Both the position numbers and the translations under genes were made by a program. Positions 8,877 to 19,074 of a DNA stretch of 64,000 bases are shown one piece after another; within the stretch, counting starts at the first letter, position 1; every line of letters starts with the position of its first letter. Under the pieces are notes generated by a model that saw only the letters and a program-made list of their open reading frames with translations, did not search any database and had not been told where the DNA came from. The stretch is from Mycobacterium sp. (lineage in GTDB: Bacteria > Actinomycetota > Actinomycetes > Mycobacteriales > Mycobacteriaceae). Location: assembly GCF_008709575.1 (NCBI RefSeq), contig NZ_VYIK01000005.1:18989-82988 (forward strand), given 5' to 3'.

Positions 8877-9917
8877 TCAGGACGGGTGTGTGGCCAGGCC
8901 GGCGGACGGCGGTATCCTTTCAACCGAAATACGTTGCCGGAAAACCCAATATGCCCAGCCTTGGTACATCATCACCAACGGAGTCAGCAGTCCCGCCACC
9001 ACCGTCATGACTTTCAACGTGTAGGGCGTAGACGACGCATTGGCGATGGTCAGACTCCACTGCGGGTTCAGGGTGGAGGGTATCAGGTTCGGGTACAGCG
9101 CTCCGAACAGCAGCACCACGACGGCGGCAACGACCACGCCGGCCGACAGGAACGCCCAGCCCTCTCGTTTCCGGCCGAACACCACCGTCACCGCCGCCAA
9201 CTGCGCGACGACCGCAACGGCCAGCACCGGCCACGTCCAGGGCTTGCCGTAGGCGAGCTGAGTCCAGATTCCGAAGCCGGCGACCAGCAGCGTCACCGGC
9301 AGCGACAACCACCCCGCGAACCGCAGGGCGTCGTCGCGGATGGCACCGGCCGTTTTTAGCGCGAGGAACACCGCGCCGTAGAACAGGAACAGCCCAAGGG
9401 TAGCCAGACCACCCAGCAGCGTATAGGCGTTGAGCACGTCGCCGATGGACAGCGCCACGTGATGCTCGGCGTCCACCGGCAGGCCGCGGACCAGCACCGC
9501 GAACGCCACACCCCACAGCAGCGCGGGCAGCCAGGATCCGGCGGCGATCGCGAAGTCGGCCCAGCCGCGCCACTTCGGGTCGTCGACCTTTCCGCGCCAT
9601 TCGATGGCGACCGCGCGCACGATCATGCCGAACAGGATCGCCAGCAGCGGCAGGTAGAGCGTCGAGAACACGGTGGCGTACCAGCCGGGAAAAGCAGCGA
9701 ACATCGCCGCGCCCGCGGTGATCACCCACACCTCGTTGCCGTCCCATACCGGGCCGATGGTGTTGAGTGCTGCGCGACGGCGCCTCTCCGGATCGTCGTT
9801 GCCGACCCGGGCCAACGGTTCCATCAGCATGCCCACCCCGAAGTCGAAGCCCTCGAGGACGAAGAAAGCAAGGAACAGCGCCGCGAGGATGCCGAACCAC
9901 AGTTCTTGAAGGCCCAC
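8877..9917 (-). CDS. cydB: Cytochrome bd ubiquinol oxidase subunit II
   Basis: Small-subunit partner of CydA in the high-affinity terminal oxidase of the cytoplasmic membrane. 346 residues when started at GTG 9917, which follows an AGGGAG site and begins with GLQELWFGILAALFLAFFVL. The conserved EGFDFGVGML and the following helices are present. A longer frame opens upstream (from 9980), but it overlaps the end of cydA and has no family similarity there. The start lies 25 bp after the cydA stop. Confidence 0.96.
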   Translation of the reverse strand: MGLQELWFGILAALFLAFFVLEGFDFGVGMLMEPLARVGNDDPERRRRAALNTIGPVWDGNEVWVITAGAAMFAAFPGWYATVFSTLYLPLLAILFGMIVRAVAIEWRGKVDDPKWRGWADFAIAAGSWLPALLWGVAFAVLVRGLPVDAEHHVALSIGDVLNAYTLLGGLATLGLFLFYGAVFLALKTAGAIRDDALRFAGWLSLPVTLLVAGFGIWTQLAYGKPWTWPVLAVAVVAQLAAVTVVFGRKREGWAFLSAGVVVAAVVVLLFGALYPNLIPSTLNPQWSLTIANASSTPYTLKVMTVVAGLLTPLVMMYQGWAYWVFRQRISVERIPPSAGLATHPS

Positions 9918-9942
9918 CGATCGACTCCCTTCTGTCAGGCAC

Positions 9943-11391
9943 TCAATAAGCGAACGACAGCGGAGCCACCTCGTCCGCACCGGCCGGAGCGGGGGCGATC
10001 GGTTGCGCGTCGTGTTCCTGCGGCCCTTCGATGGTGTAGCGCTTGAGCAGCCAAAACCAGATCACCGCGAGTATCCCGTACACCACGGTGAACATCACCA
10101 GGGAGGTGAGCACCATCGCTGAGCCATGGTGTGAGACGCCTTGCTGGACGGTGATCCGGATCATCTGGTCACCGGTCGGATTGGGGGCCACCACCCAGGG
10201 CTGGCGGCCCATCTCGGTGAATATCCAACCGGCGATGCTGGCCAGAAATGGAGTGGGTATAGCCAGCAGCGCGAACCGGGAGAACCACGACTGCGTGGGG
10301 ATTCGCCCACCACGGGTCAGCCACAACGCGGCCAGCGCGAAGGCCACCGGGATGAGCAACAATCCGATCATCGCCCGGAACGACCAGTAGGTCACGAAGA
10401 GATTCGGCTGGTAATTCCCCGGCCCGAACCGCTGCTGGTATTCGCGCTGCAGGTCCTTGACTCCTTGCAATGTGACGCCGCTGAATCGGCCCTCGGCCAA
10501 AAACGGCAGCGCGTAATGCAGTTTGACCACCTCGGTGACACTGTCGCAATTGTTGTGCGTGCCGATGGTCAGCAAAGACAAGTCCGGATCGGTCTCGGTG
10601 TGGCACAACGACTCCGCCGACGCCATCTTCATCGGCTGCTGGCGAAACATCAGCTTGCCCTGGGCATCCCCGGTGAAGAACAACGCGACCGCGGCGACCA
10701 GCACGACAAGACATCCCACGATGGTGGCCGGCCGATACATCGTGCGGGCGTCGTCGGCGGTTTTGCCGCGAACCATCCACCAGGCGGAGATCGCGGCGAC
10801 GAACGTCCCCCCGGTCAGCAGCCCGGCGGTGAAGGTGTGCAAAAACGCTTGCTGCGCAGTGTTATTGGTGAGTAATGCCCAGATGCTGGTCAGCTCGGCC
10901 CGCCGCGTGATCGGGTTGTAGCGCGCGCCGACCGGATGCTGCATGAAGGCGTTCGCCGCGATGATGAAGAACGCGGACATCTCGACCCCGATCGCGACGA
11001 GCCAGATGCAGGCCAAATGCACCGCCCGCGGCAGCCGGTCCCACCCGAAGATCCACAATCCGAGGAAGGTCGATTCGAAGAAGAACGCGGCCAGACCCTC
11101 CATGGCCAGCGGAGCGCCGAAGACGTCGCCGACGAACCGGGAGTACTCGCTCCAGTTCATCCCGAACTGGAATTCCTGAACGATCCCGGTGGCCACCCCG
11201 AGCACGAAGTTGATCAAGAACAACTTGCCGAAGAACTTCGTGAGCCGATACCAGGCGACGTTGCCGGTGATCGCCCAGACCGTCTGCATCGCCGCGACCA
11301 ACGGTGCCAAGCCCATGGTGAGCGGCACCAGAATGAAGTGGTAGACGGTGGTGATGCCGAACTGCCACCGTGAAATGTCGACGACGTCCAT
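9943..11391 (-). CDS. cydA: Cytochrome bd ubiquinol oxidase subunit I
   Basis: Haem-bearing, quinol-oxidising subunit of cytochrome bd. 482 residues. The N-terminal RWQFGITTVYHFILVPLTMG supplies the first haem-ligand histidine region. FLHTFTAGLL and EMGRQPW are the later conserved haem/quinol landmarks. The periplasmic Q-loop is short, as in actinobacterial enzymes. ATG 11391 follows a GGGGAG site by 7 bases. It is the first gene of the cydABDC run. A dyad symmetry about 50 bp upstream is listed separately. Confidence 0.97.
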   Translation of the reverse strand: MDVVDISRWQFGITTVYHFILVPLTMGLAPLVAAMQTVWAITGNVAWYRLTKFFGKLFLINFVLGVATGIVQEFQFGMNWSEYSRFVGDVFGAPLAMEGLAAFFFESTFLGLWIFGWDRLPRAVHLACIWLVAIGVEMSAFFIIAANAFMQHPVGARYNPITRRAELTSIWALLTNNTAQQAFLHTFTAGLLTGGTFVAAISAWWMVRGKTADDARTMYRPATIVGCLVVLVAAVALFFTGDAQGKLMFRQQPMKMASAESLCHTETDPDLSLLTIGTHNNCDSVTEVVKLHYALPFLAEGRFSGVTLQGVKDLQREYQQRFGPGNYQPNLFVTYWSFRAMIGLLLIPVAFALAALWLTRGGRIPTQSWFSRFALLAIPTPFLASIAGWIFTEMGRQPWVVAPNPTGDQMIRITVQQGVSHHGSAMVLTSLVMFTVVYGILAVIWFWLLKRYTIEGPQEHDAQPIAPAPAGADEVAPLSFAY

Positions 11392-11440
11392 GTGTCATCT
11401 CCCCGATTGCGCGGCCTGGGGCCACGGCCTATAACGAACC

Positions 11441-11460
11441 TACTACGACATAGTGTAGTA
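11441..11460. promoter_or_regulatory. Dyad operator candidate upstream of cydA
   Basis: TACTAC and GTAGTA are perfect 6-base inverted arms separated by 8 bases, in the short space between cydA and the HdeD-like gene. On the minus strand they lie 50 to 70 bp before the cydA ATG, where a promoter would be expected. TAC/GTA arms recall BlaI/MecI-type operators. That assignment is inference; the symmetry is seen directly. Confidence 0.4.
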
Positions 11461-11504
11461 CCCAAGGGGGCCGATGCCGCGGCCCTGCTGTGCATGCCGG
11501 TTGG

Positions 11505-12104
11505 TCACGACCGAGCCGGACTGTCGCCCGGCGCCGTGAACAGTTTCTTGGCGGCGCTGCGCACACCGAACGACGTCACAATTTCCAGCACGCCGATCAC
11601 GACGAGCCAGACACCGACGACGAACGCCAGGATGTCGATGGATTCGAACGGCGATGCGATCATCACAATGCCGGCCAACAGGCTGATCACACCGAGAAAC
11701 ACCGACCACCACCGGCCCGGCAGGGTGGGATCGCTGATGGCCGAGATCGTCGTTGCCACGCCGCGGAACAGGAAGCCGACGCCAATCCAGATGGCCAGCA
11801 GCAGGATCGCGGTGAACGGATCTCTGCCGAAGTGCCGGAACGCCAGCAGCGCCAAAATCAGCGCCGCCGCCCCGCTGATGAACAGCAGCACCCGTCCGCC
11901 CGTCGAGACGTGCAGACTGAATGCGAAAACGACCTGCGTGACACCGATTATCAGCAGATACACCCCGAACACGATGGCGGCGACCAAGATGGTCAGTCCC
12001 GGCCATACCAGGGTCAGGATGCCAAGAGCCAGCGCCAGGAGACCCGAGACCAGCGTGGACTTCCACAGGTGCGGCAACAGACTGGGAATGGTGGTGGGTT
12101 GCAT
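11505..12104 (-). CDS. HdeD-like (DUF308) membrane protein
   Basis: 199 residues with six evenly spaced hydrophobic segments arranged as two-helix repeats (LVSGLLALALGILTLVWPG, AAIVFGVYLLIIGVTQVVF, RVLLFISGAAALILALLAF and so on), characteristic of HdeD/DUF308 proteins. No enzymatic activity is known. ATG 12104 (MQPTTIPSLLPHLWK) is chosen. The frame runs open far upstream, but that part overlaps the cyclase gene and looks like shadow coding. It corresponds to Rv1624c by position. Confidence 0.8.
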   Translation of the reverse strand: MQPTTIPSLLPHLWKSTLVSGLLALALGILTLVWPGLTILVAAIVFGVYLLIIGVTQVVFAFSLHVSTGGRVLLFISGAAALILALLAFRHFGRDPFTAILLLAIWIGVGFLFRGVATTISAISDPTLPGRWWSVFLGVISLLAGIVMIASPFESIDILAFVVGVWLVVIGVLEIVTSFGVRSAAKKLFTAPGDSPARS

Positions 12105-12154
12105 GCGCGCAGTCTTGCATACCCGCGATCGCGGTGCAGCAATTACCGGTGGTC

Positions 12155-13495
<1,341 letters not shown>

Positions 13496-13563
13496 GGCCC
13501 AAAGCCTAGCGAGTGAGCTGGGCTTTTGGGTGCCGGTCAAGGCTGCTCGGCGATCCTGCGGGG

Positions 13564-13637
13564 TGCCCTCGGTGGGATTCGAACCCACACTGTACGGGTT
13601 TTGAGTCCGTTTCCTCTGCCAGTTGGGATACGAGGGC
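13564..13637 (-). tRNA. tRNA-Leu (CAA)
   Basis: Read on the minus strand this gives a 7-bp acceptor stem (GCCCTCG with CGAGGGC), an anticodon loop CTCAAAA with anticodon CAA, and a T arm GTGGG-TTCGAAT-CCCAC. The variable arm is short, so it looks class I in size although it reads leucine. Short-armed Leu-CAA genes of this form are known from actinobacteria. Complete CCA is not encoded (ACCC follows). It lies between the cyclase gene and pdtaR. Confidence 0.9.
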
Positions 13638-13745
13638 TCGGCTTCCTCAGGCTGCTGAGGCCTCCCACCATAGAGGATCGGGGTGGTCGCGCGGCGTGAC
13701 AACCCCGGGGTCGTGGACCGCGCCCGCCCGGGACACAATGGCGTC

Positions 13746-14366
13746 ATGACTGCCGCTGTGCCGGGCGACGACGCAGTCGCCCCACGCCGAGTTCTGGTCG
13801 CCGAGGACGAGGCGCTCATCCGGCTCGACCTGATCGAGATGCTGCGCGAAGAGGGCTACGACATCGTCGGGCAGGCCGACGACGGCCAGAAGGCGGTCGA
13901 ACTGGCCGAGCAGCTCAGACCCGAGCTGGTGATCATGGACGTGAAGATGCCGCGGCGTGACGGCATCGACGCTGCCTCGGAGATCGCCGGCAAACGGATC
14001 GCGCCGATCGTCATGCTCACCGCGTTCAGCCAGCGCGACCTGGTCGAACGTGCCCGCGATGCCGGGGCGATGGCCTATCTGGTGAAGCCGTTCACCGTCA
14101 GCGACCTGGTGCCGGCGATCGAACTGGCGTTGTCCCGGTTCGATGAACTGATCGAGCTGGAGCGCGAGGTGGCGACGTTGTCCGACCGGCTGGAGACCCG
14201 CAAGCTTATCGAGCGCGCTAAAGGCCTGCTGCAGACCAAGCAAGGCATGACCGAGCCGGAGGCGTTCAAGTGGATTCAGCGGGCCGCGATGGACCGACGG
14301 ACCACGATGAAGCGGGTCGCCGAAGTCGTGCTGGACTCCCTCGACACCCCCAAAGATCACCCCTGA
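13746..14366 (+). CDS. pdtaR: Response regulator with ANTAR RNA-binding domain
   Basis: 206 residues. The N-terminal receiver domain has VLVAEDEALIRLDL, the phospho-acceptor Asp in ELVIMDVKMPRRDG (about residue 65) and YLVKPF. The C-terminal ANTAR domain (from about residue 145, LIERAKGLLQTKQGMTEPEA) binds paired hairpins in target mRNAs and acts by antitermination. It is the partner of the sensor kinase PdtaS, which is not in the window. ATG 13746 is chosen because family similarity starts there; an upstream GTG at 13683 would add 21 unsupported residues. Confidence 0.95.
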   Translation: MTAAVPGDDAVAPRRVLVAEDEALIRLDLIEMLREEGYDIVGQADDGQKAVELAEQLRPELVIMDVKMPRRDGIDAASEIAGKRIAPIVMLTAFSQRDLVERARDAGAMAYLVKPFTVSDLVPAIELALSRFDELIELEREVATLSDRLETRKLIERAKGLLQTKQGMTEPEAFKWIQRAAMDRRTTMKRVAEVVLDSLDTPKDHP

Positions 14367-14378
14367 CTCCCGGATCGT

Positions 14379-14434
14379 GAGCGTGCGCTGTTGCGCGCCG
14401 ACACGCGGCGTGTCGCCCGGCGACACGCACACTC
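14379..14434. terminator. Palindromic element between convergent genes
   Basis: An outer arm GAGCGTGCG pairs with CGCACACTC (8 of 9), and an inner arm CGTGTCG pairs with CGACACG around a 5-base loop. It fills the 91-bp gap between the convergent pdtaR and thiolase-like genes. GC-rich stems without a U tract are common between convergent mycobacterial genes. A bidirectional terminator role is inference. Confidence 0.5.
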
Positions 14435-14457
14435 GGCGGGACGGGCGGGACAGCGGG

Positions 14458-15660
14458 TTAGCGCGCCACGATCACCGAGGAGCCGTGCCCGAACAGGCCC
14501 TGGTTGGCGGTGATGCCGACCGCGGCGCCTTCGACTTGCCGCCCGGTTGCCTGGCCGCGCAGCTGCCAGGTGAGCTCGCAGACCTGCGCGATCGCCTGCG
14601 CGGGGATCGCCTCGCCGAAGCAGGCCAGCCCGCCCGACGGGTTGACCGGGATCGTGCCGCCGATCCTCGTCGCGCCGCTGCGCAGCAGCCCCTCGGCCGC
14701 ACCCTTGGCGCACAAGCCGAGATGCTCATACCAGTCCAACTCCAGCGCGGTGGACAGGTCATAGACCTCGGCCAGGCTGAGGTCCTCGGGCCCGATACCG
14801 GCCTCGGCGTAGGCCGCGTCGAGGATCTGATCCTTGAACACCCGCTCGGGCGCCGGCACCGCCGCGGTGGAATCCGTCGCGATATCCGGTAATTCGGGTA
14901 GGTGCTGCGGATAGCGCGGGGTGCGGATGCTGACCGCCCGCACCGACGGCACACCCTTGAGCGACCCGAGGTGTTGGCGGGCGAACGCGGCGCTGGCCAC
15001 GACCAGCGCGGCCGCGCCATCGGAGGTGGCACAGATGTCCAGCAGCCGAAGCGGATCGGCCACTACCGGGCTGGCCAGCACCTCCTCGACCGAGGTCTCC
15101 TTGCGGAACCGCGCGTTCGGGTTCGCCAGGCCATGGCGGGCGTTTTTGACTTTCACCGCGGCGAAGTCTTCGGCAGTAGCGCCGTAGAGATCCATCCGCC
15201 GGCGCGCCAACAGCGCGAAGTAGACCGGGTTGGTCGCACCGATCACATGGAACCGCTGCCAATCCGGGTCGGTTTTCCGTTCCCCGCCCACCGGCGCGAA
15301 AAAGCCCTTCGGCGTGGTGTCGGCGCCCACCACCAACGCGACGTCGCAGAACCCCGCCAGAATCTGGGCGCGGGCGTCCTGCAGCGCCTGCGAGCCGCTG
15401 GCGCAGGCCGCGTAGCTGGAACTGACCGGCACCCCGGTCCAGCCGAGCTTCTGGGCGAACGTCGCACCGGCGACAAACCCCGGGTAGCCGTTGCGGATGG
15501 TGTTCGCCCCGGCGACCAGCTGGATCTGCCGCCAATCCAGGCCCGCCTCGGCCAGCGCGGCCCGCGCGGCGACGACTCCGTAGTCGGTGAAGTCGGTTCC
15601 CCATTTGCCCCACGGATGCATGCCGGCACCCAAGATGTAGACCGGGTCGGGCGTGCTCAC
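14458..15660 (-). CDS. Thiolase-like lipid-transfer protein (Rv1627c-like)
   Basis: 400 residues of the non-decarboxylating thiolase fold used in sterol and lipid metabolism. The nucleophilic cysteine is in SYAACASGSQALQDA (about residue 85). C-terminal landmarks include NPSGGLACFGEAIPA and the final GTAxG-like VGITANQGLFGHG. It begins at GTG 15660, overlapping the stop of the upstream DUF35 gene by 4 bp. Thiolase-like/DUF35 pairs often form heteromeric complexes, in which the DUF35 protein supplies an OB fold and zinc ribbon, so a joint complex is likely. Substrate unknown. Confidence 0.85.
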   Translation of the reverse strand: MSTPDPVYILGAGMHPWGKWGTDFTDYGVVAARAALAEAGLDWRQIQLVAGANTIRNGYPGFVAGATFAQKLGWTGVPVSSSYAACASGSQALQDARAQILAGFCDVALVVGADTTPKGFFAPVGGERKTDPDWQRFHVIGATNPVYFALLARRRMDLYGATAEDFAAVKVKNARHGLANPNARFRKETSVEEVLASPVVADPLRLLDICATSDGAAALVVASAAFARQHLGSLKGVPSVRAVSIRTPRYPQHLPELPDIATDSTAAVPAPERVFKDQILDAAYAEAGIGPEDLSLAEVYDLSTALELDWYEHLGLCAKGAAEGLLRSGATRIGGTIPVNPSGGLACFGEAIPAQAIAQVCELTWQLRGQATGRQVEGAAVGITANQGLFGHGSSVIVAR

Positions 15661-16097
15661 GCGATCCGCCACGCGTGGACTATCCGCTCCACGCCGTCCT
15701 CGTCGGTGAACAGCGGCATCGTGGTCAGCTCCATCTCCATGCCGACGGTCAAGTCGGCGGCCAGCCTGCCCTCGGCCACCTTGCCCAGCACGATCAGCCC
15801 TTCGTGGGCCAGTTCGACCGCGGCGATCGCGAACGGCTCGAACGGGTCGGGGGCCGGATATGGCGGCGGCGGGGCATATCGGTTCTCGGTGTAGCTCCAC
15901 AGCGTGCCGCGCCGGGACAACGCAACCGCATCCAGCCGGTCGCCGTCGCACGCCGGGTTGGGGCAATGCGCGGCGCGGGGCGGAAACACGTAGGTGCCGC
16001 ACTGCGGGCATTTCGCGCCGATCAGGTGGGGCCGCCCGGAGTCGTCGGAAGCGAACCATCCCTCGATCGCCGGTGCTCGGCGGGTGGCTGATGGCAC
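15657..16097 (-). CDS. DUF35 OB-fold/zinc-ribbon protein (Rv1628c-like)
   Basis: 146 residues. A rubredoxin-like zinc ribbon (CPQCGTYVFPPRAAHCPNPAC) is followed by an OB-fold acyl-CoA-associated domain (LSRRGTLWSYTENRY, FAIAAVELAHEGLIVLGKV). It overlaps the thiolase-like gene downstream by 4 bp, so the two are translationally coupled and probably form one complex. It is divergent from polA with only 56 bp between starts. ATG 16097 is the first start giving a normal N-terminus. Confidence 0.85.
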   Translation of the reverse strand: MPSATRRAPAIEGWFASDDSGRPHLIGAKCPQCGTYVFPPRAAHCPNPACDGDRLDAVALSRRGTLWSYTENRYAPPPPYPAPDPFEPFAIAAVELAHEGLIVLGKVAEGRLAADLTVGMEMELTTMPLFTDEDGVERIVHAWRIA

Positions 16098-16153
16098 CCG
16101 ACCAGCCTACCGAGGTGCTTTTGGTATCGGCGCCGGTGCCTAGAGTTAAGGCC

Positions 16154-18895
16154 GTGAGCCCAGCGCGGACCGCGAGCCCCACGACGGACACCGGCCAGGC
16201 CGCTGCCGGCAGGCCTACGTTGCTGCTGCTGGACGGCAATTCGCTGGCCTACCGGGCGTTCTATGCGCTGCCGGCGGACAACTTCAAAACTGCCGGCGGG
16301 CTGACCACGAACGCGGTGTACGGCTTTACCGCGATGCTGATCAACCTGCTGCGCGACGAATCCCCGACGCATGTGGCGGCGGCGTTCGACGTGTCGCGAC
16401 AGACCTTTCGCTCCGACCGCTATCCGCAGTACAAGGCGACCCGCTCGGCCACCCCCGACGAGTTCGCCGGCCAGATCGACATCACCAAGGACGTCTTGTC
16501 CGCGCTGGGGATCACCGTGCTCTCCGAGCCGGGTTTCGAAGCCGACGACGTGATCGCCACGCTGGCCACCCGGGCCGAAAACGAGGGTTTCCGCGTGCTG
16601 GTGGTCACCGGCGACCGGGACGCGTTGCAACTGGTCAGCGACAACGTGACGGTGCTCTATCCGCGCAAGGGGGTCAGCGAGTTGACCCGTTTCACCCCCC
16701 AAGCCGTCATCGAAAAGTATGGGCTGACACCCCGGCAGTATCCGGATTTCGCCGCGCTGCGCGGCGATCCCAGCGACAACCTGCCCGGTATCCCCGGCGT
16801 GGGGGAGAAGACCGCGGCGAAATGGATCGCGCAGTACGGTTCGCTGGAATCACTGGTCGATCACGCCGACGCGGTGCCCGGCAAAGTGGGTGACGCGCTG
16901 CGCGCGCATGTGGCCGGCGTCATCCGCAACCGCGAACTCACCGAGCTGGTGCGTGACGTGCCGCTGGCGCAGTCCCCCGACACGCTGCGCATGCAGCCCT
17001 GGGACCGCGACAAGATCCACCAACTGTTCGACCAGTTGGAGTTTCGGGTGTTGCGCGACCGGCTGTTCGACACCCTGGCCGCCGCCGGAACGGGCGTGTC
17101 GGACGTCGACGAGGGCTTCGACGTGCGCGGCGGCGTGTTGGAACCCGGCACGGTCGGGCGATGGCTGGAGGTCCATGCCGGAGACGGGCGCCGAGCCGGT
17201 CTCGCGGTGATCGGCACCTACCTCGCCTACGACGGCGACACCTCCGCGCTGGCGGTCGCCGCCGGCGACGGCGAGGCCGGCTACCTCGACACCACCGCGC
17301 TGACCCCCGACGACGACGCCGCGCTGGCCGCTTGGCTGGCCGACCCGGACAAACCCAAGGCGCTGCACGAAGCAAAGCTGGCCATCCACGCCCTGGCCGG
17401 ACGCGGATGGGCCCTGAGCGGGGTCACTTCCGACACTGCGCTGGCCGCCTATTTGGTCCGGCCCGGACAGCGCAGCTTCAGCCTCGACGACCTGTCGCTG
17501 CGCTACTTGCGCCGCGAGCTGCGCGCGGAACAGACAGAGCAGCAGCAACTGTCTCTGCTCGACGACGCCGATGGCACCGACCGGCAGACGGTCCAGACGG
17601 CGATCGTGCGGGCCCGCGCCGTCGCCGACCTGGCCGACGTGCTGGAGCGCGAGTTGGCCCGCATCGATTCCGCTGCGCTGCTGGCGAACATGGAACTGCC
17701 GGTCCAACGGGTGCTGGCCGGCATGGAAGCCGCGGGCATCGCCGTCGACATGGACCTGCTGGCCGGGCTGCAGAGCCAGTTCGGCGACCAGATCCGGGAC
17801 GCCGCCGAGGCCGCCTACGCGGTGATCGGCAAACAGATCAACCTCGGCTCGCCCAAGCAGCTGCAGGCGGTGCTCTTCGATGAGCTGGAGATGCCCAAGA
17901 CCAAGCGCACCAAGACCGGATACACCACCGACGCCGACGCGCTTCAGTCGCTGTTCGACAAAACCGGGCATCCGTTCCTGGCGCACCTGCTGGCGCACCG
18001 CGACGCCACCCGGCTGAAAGTCACCGTCGACGGATTACTCAACTCGGTTGCCGCCGACGGGCGGATCCACACCACGTTCAACCAGACGATCACGGCGACC
18101 GGCAGGCTGTCCTCGACCGAACCCAACCTGCAGAACATCCCCATCCGCACCGACGCCGGCCGGCAGATCCGGGCGGCGTTCGTCGTCGGTGCGCGCTATG
18201 CCGAGCTGATGACGGCCGACTACAGCCAGATCGAGATGCGGATCATGGCCCACCTGTCCGGTGACGCCGGACTCATCGAGGCGTTCCGCACCGGTGAGGA
18301 CCTGCACACCTTCGTCGCCGCCCGGGCGTTCGGCGTGCCGATCGAGGAGGTCACACCGGAGCTGCGGCGCCGGGTCAAGGCGATGTCCTACGGGCTGGCC
18401 TACGGCCTGAGTGCCTACGGGCTGGCCCAGCAGCTGAAGATCTCCACCGAGGACGCCAAGGTCCAGATGGAGCAGTACTTCACCCGCTTCGGTGGCGTGC
18501 GCGACTACCTGCACGCCGTCGTCGAGCAGGCCCGCAAGGACGGCTACACCTCGACGGTGCTGGGCCGACGCCGCTACCTGCCCGAGCTGGACAGCAGCAA
18601 TCGCCAGGTGCGGGAGGCCGCCGAGCGGGCCGCCCTCAACGCGCCGATCCAGGGCAGCGCCGCCGACATCATCAAGGTGGCGATGATCGAGGTGGACAAG
18701 GCGCTGCGCGAGTCGCGGTTAGGGTCCCGGATGTTGCTGCAGGTGCACGACGAATTGTTGCTGGAGATCGCCCCGGGCGAGCGGGAGCAGGTTGAGGCGT
18801 TGGTGCGCGACAAGATGGGCAGCGCCTACCCGCTCGACGTTCCCCTGGAGGTCTCGGTAGGTTACGGTCACAGCTGGGACGCGGCCGCACACTAG
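16154..18895 (+). CDS. polA: DNA polymerase I
   Basis: 913 residues. The N-terminal 5'-3' exonuclease opens with LLLLDGNSLAYRAFYALP and includes RGDPSDNLPGIPGVGEKTA. A degenerate 3'-5' exonuclease-like middle follows, as in other mycobacterial PolA proteins. The polymerase domain has motif A DYSQIEMRIMAHLSGD, motif B RRRVKAMSYGLAYGLSAYG and motif C QVHDELLLE. GTG 16154 is chosen. TAGAGT at 16141-16146 lies 7 bp before it and could be the -10 of a leaderless transcript. The frame extends upstream into the DUF35 gene without similarity. Confidence 0.97.
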   Translation: MSPARTASPTTDTGQAAAGRPTLLLLDGNSLAYRAFYALPADNFKTAGGLTTNAVYGFTAMLINLLRDESPTHVAAAFDVSRQTFRSDRYPQYKATRSATPDEFAGQIDITKDVLSALGITVLSEPGFEADDVIATLATRAENEGFRVLVVTGDRDALQLVSDNVTVLYPRKGVSELTRFTPQAVIEKYGLTPRQYPDFAALRGDPSDNLPGIPGVGEKTAAKWIAQYGSLESLVDHADAVPGKVGDALRAHVAGVIRNRELTELVRDVPLAQSPDTLRMQPWDRDKIHQLFDQLEFRVLRDRLFDTLAAAGTGVSDVDEGFDVRGGVLEPGTVGRWLEVHAGDGRRAGLAVIGTYLAYDGDTSALAVAAGDGEAGYLDTTALTPDDDAALAAWLADPDKPKALHEAKLAIHALAGRGWALSGVTSDTALAAYLVRPGQRSFSLDDLSLRYLRRELRAEQTEQQQLSLLDDADGTDRQTVQTAIVRARAVADLADVLERELARIDSAALLANMELPVQRVLAGMEAAGIAVDMDLLAGLQSQFGDQIRDAAEAAYAVIGKQINLGSPKQLQAVLFDELEMPKTKRTKTGYTTDADALQSLFDKTGHPFLAHLLAHRDATRLKVTVDGLLNSVAADGRIHTTFNQTITATGRLSSTEPNLQNIPIRTDAGRQIRAAFVVGARYAELMTADYSQIEMRIMAHLSGDAGLIEAFRTGEDLHTFVAARAFGVPIEEVTPELRRRVKAMSYGLAYGLSAYGLAQQLKISTEDAKVQMEQYFTRFGGVRDYLHAVVEQARKDGYTSTVLGRRRYLPELDSSNRQVREAAERAALNAPIQGSAADIIKVAMIEVDKALRESRLGSRMLLQVHDELLLEIAPGEREQVEALVRDKMGSAYPLDVPLEVSVGYGHSWDAAAH

Positions 18896-18929
18896 AGGCT
18901 GGCGTCCACCCGCCGGATCGGCAGCCTGC

Positions 18930-18935
18930 TATCAT
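18930..18935 (+). promoter_or_regulatory. Possible extended -10 upstream of rpsA
   Basis: TGCTATCAT is an extended -10 in the 179-bp gap between polA and rpsA. It would give a leader of about 130 bases. No clear -35 is present. Confidence 0.3.
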
Positions 18936-19074
18936 TTGCCGACGTTTTTCTCGCACCGGGTGCAGACTCGACGTGAGCGGTTGGCGTTTGTCCACCGAAC
19001 GCGCAGTCGAGTAGCCTCGACGGGTAAACCTGCTTTGTCCCTACGACCCAAGCTGTCCGGAGCAACCCAACAAT

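Noticed and set aside
13645..13660. CCTCAG-GCTG-CTGAGG hairpin between tRNA-Leu and pdtaR
   Set aside because: A perfect 6-bp stem, but it lies between divergent genes where no terminator is needed, has no T tract, and could be chance.
13496..13819. Extended N-terminus for the adenylate cyclase
   Set aside because: It would translate through the tRNA-Leu gene and into the pdtaR coding region; ATG 13495 gives the family length.
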